Assembly: GCF_024139115.2 (NCBI RefSeq)
Contig: NC_085141.1
Location: 239,807,047 to 239,871,046 of the forward strand
Length of the DNA stretch: 64,000 nt
Reading direction: 5' to 3'
DNA from: Armigeres subalbatus
Lineage: Eukaryota; Arthropoda; Insecta; Diptera; Culicidae
Below the pieces are notes generated by a model, which saw only the letters and a list, made by a program, of their open reading frames with translations, was not told the DNA's origin and did no database searches. The position numbers were made by a program, and so were the translations under genes. Below, piece by piece: positions 63,320 to 64,000 of the stretch (position 1 is its first letter; each line of letters opens with the position of its first letter).

Positions 63320-64000
63320 TTTTTTATTTATTTGGTAGGCTCTCTCCTCGTTTGTCGGGTGAAGATCACTGCGTCCAGATTTTAGGACTATTGTGATATA
63401 CCCTTTTGCTGTGAAATACGCAAGTTAGCTCAGTAACATGTTTGTCACTGAGATACCTTGGTATCGACTGAACTCAAGACCATCTATTATTGATGAATAG
63501 AGATCCTGAGTTACAGTATGTGACTTCTATTCTGGCGAGACTAGCTTTATGAAGCCAACCACGTCCTTGGGGATAAGATCCATATGTCAGCAGGCCCTAA
63601 AACGGGCTTGCTGAGAACTTTGACCCTACGTTGGGTGAGTGCACTGCAATAGCAGAGGATGTGTTCTGATGTTTCTCTCTCCTCGTCACAGAAGCGGCAA
63701 TTTGAGGTTTGGATTGCTCTGATCTTTTGTAGATGGTATCTGCAGGGGCAGTGTCCAGTTATTAGACCGGTGTAGATGTTGAGATCCCTTTGTTGAGACC
63801 TAATAGTTGTTGGGTTTTCTTGTTAATCGTTACGAGCCTTTTTGGATTGGCTCGTATGGGGAAGTGCATTCCAGTTTGATGTGATTTGACTGACCATATA
63901 TTTGTTCAGTTCCATTTTTACAGAGCAGTCTGAGATCCCGCAGAAGGGCTCAGGGCCAATGAACCTTTCATTAGATCCATTCCTGGCTAGCTCATCAGCA
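63320..64000 (-). pseudogene. 3' end of an RNase H-bearing LINE (I/LOA-like), running off the window
   Basis: The minus strand from the window edge reads ADELARNGSN (the end of an RNase H domain), then SVKMELNKYMVSQITSNWNA, a stop near 63830, and then in a neighbouring frame NIYTGLITGHCPCRYHLQKI and the zinc motif CRFCDEERETSEHILCYC followed by TQRRVKVLSKPVLGP. Below about 63500 is 3' UTR ending in a GAGCCTACCAAATAAATAAA tail (63320-63343), the same tail type as at 42697. It belongs to an element whose RT lies beyond 64000. At least one frameshift is present. Confidence 0.75.

Overview
The window reads as intergenic, transposon-saturated DNA from a culicine mosquito, most likely Aedes. This rests on eukaryotic AT-rich sequence with long simple repeats, tRNA-derived SINEs of the Feilai type, several non-LTR retrotransposon fragments of clades known from Aedes (RTE/JAM1-like, R1-like, I/MosquI-like, a Jockey/CR1-like piece), many short inverted-repeat elements, and a 25-N assembly gap at 47331-47355. 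I found no intact host gene, no intact autonomous transposon and no CRISPR array, rRNA or bacterial-style operon. Every recognisable protein-coding segment is a broken remnant of a mobile element. Species and family names are from memory of these families and were not checked against a database.

Layout. 1-5 kb: a degenerate TTCCGAGCC minisatellite, two direct copies of a repeat with a ~210-bp purine tract, a small inverted-repeat element, and a 484-bp segment with 19-bp flanking repeats that contains a complete tRNA-like cloverleaf. 5-9.4 kb: two tRNA-derived SINEs, then a retroposon with 21-bp target-site duplications (TSDs) and a (CGCTAA)n tail, itself split by a 5'-truncated RTE with a 13-bp TSD. 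9.6-13.4 kb: a DNA transposon with ~520-bp terminal inverted repeats (TIRs) and a decayed, probably Sola2-like transposase. 14-16 kb: a non-autonomous hAT element with a perfect 8-bp TSD. 17.9-19 kb: small TA-flanked elements. 19.5-25.5 kb: remains of R1-clade elements, one ORF1 split by a hAT element (8-bp TSD) that itself carries an inverted LINE fragment, plus an inverted dimer of a 400-bp TIR element. 25.5-28.4 kb: a ~130-bp satellite interrupted by two minisatellites and a tiny element. 28.7-30.2 kb: an R1-clade ORF2 fragment. 33-48 kb: repeat copies, a Jockey-like RT fragment split by a pogo-like element, RTE fragments, a SINE, an I-clade RT/RNase H fragment, a minisatellite foldback and a tandem array running into the gap. 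47.7-53.3 kb: two RTE copies, one split by a 3.5-kb insertion. 53.5-64 kb: long-TIR and hairpin elements, including a layered nest at 59.2-61.9 kb, and the 3' end of another LINE.

There is no pathway here. The genes do not work together. What the window records is the order in which elements landed. Several junctions can be read to the base: TSDs of 21, 19, 13, 8, 8, 8, 3 and 2 bp, and two empty-site comparisons inside the window. The most unusual structures are the inverted dimer (22597-23408), the nested hairpins (62094-63220), the nest at 59229-61920, the long-TIR transposon (9613-13446), and the two retroposons with odd architecture (3290-3773 and 7178-9397).
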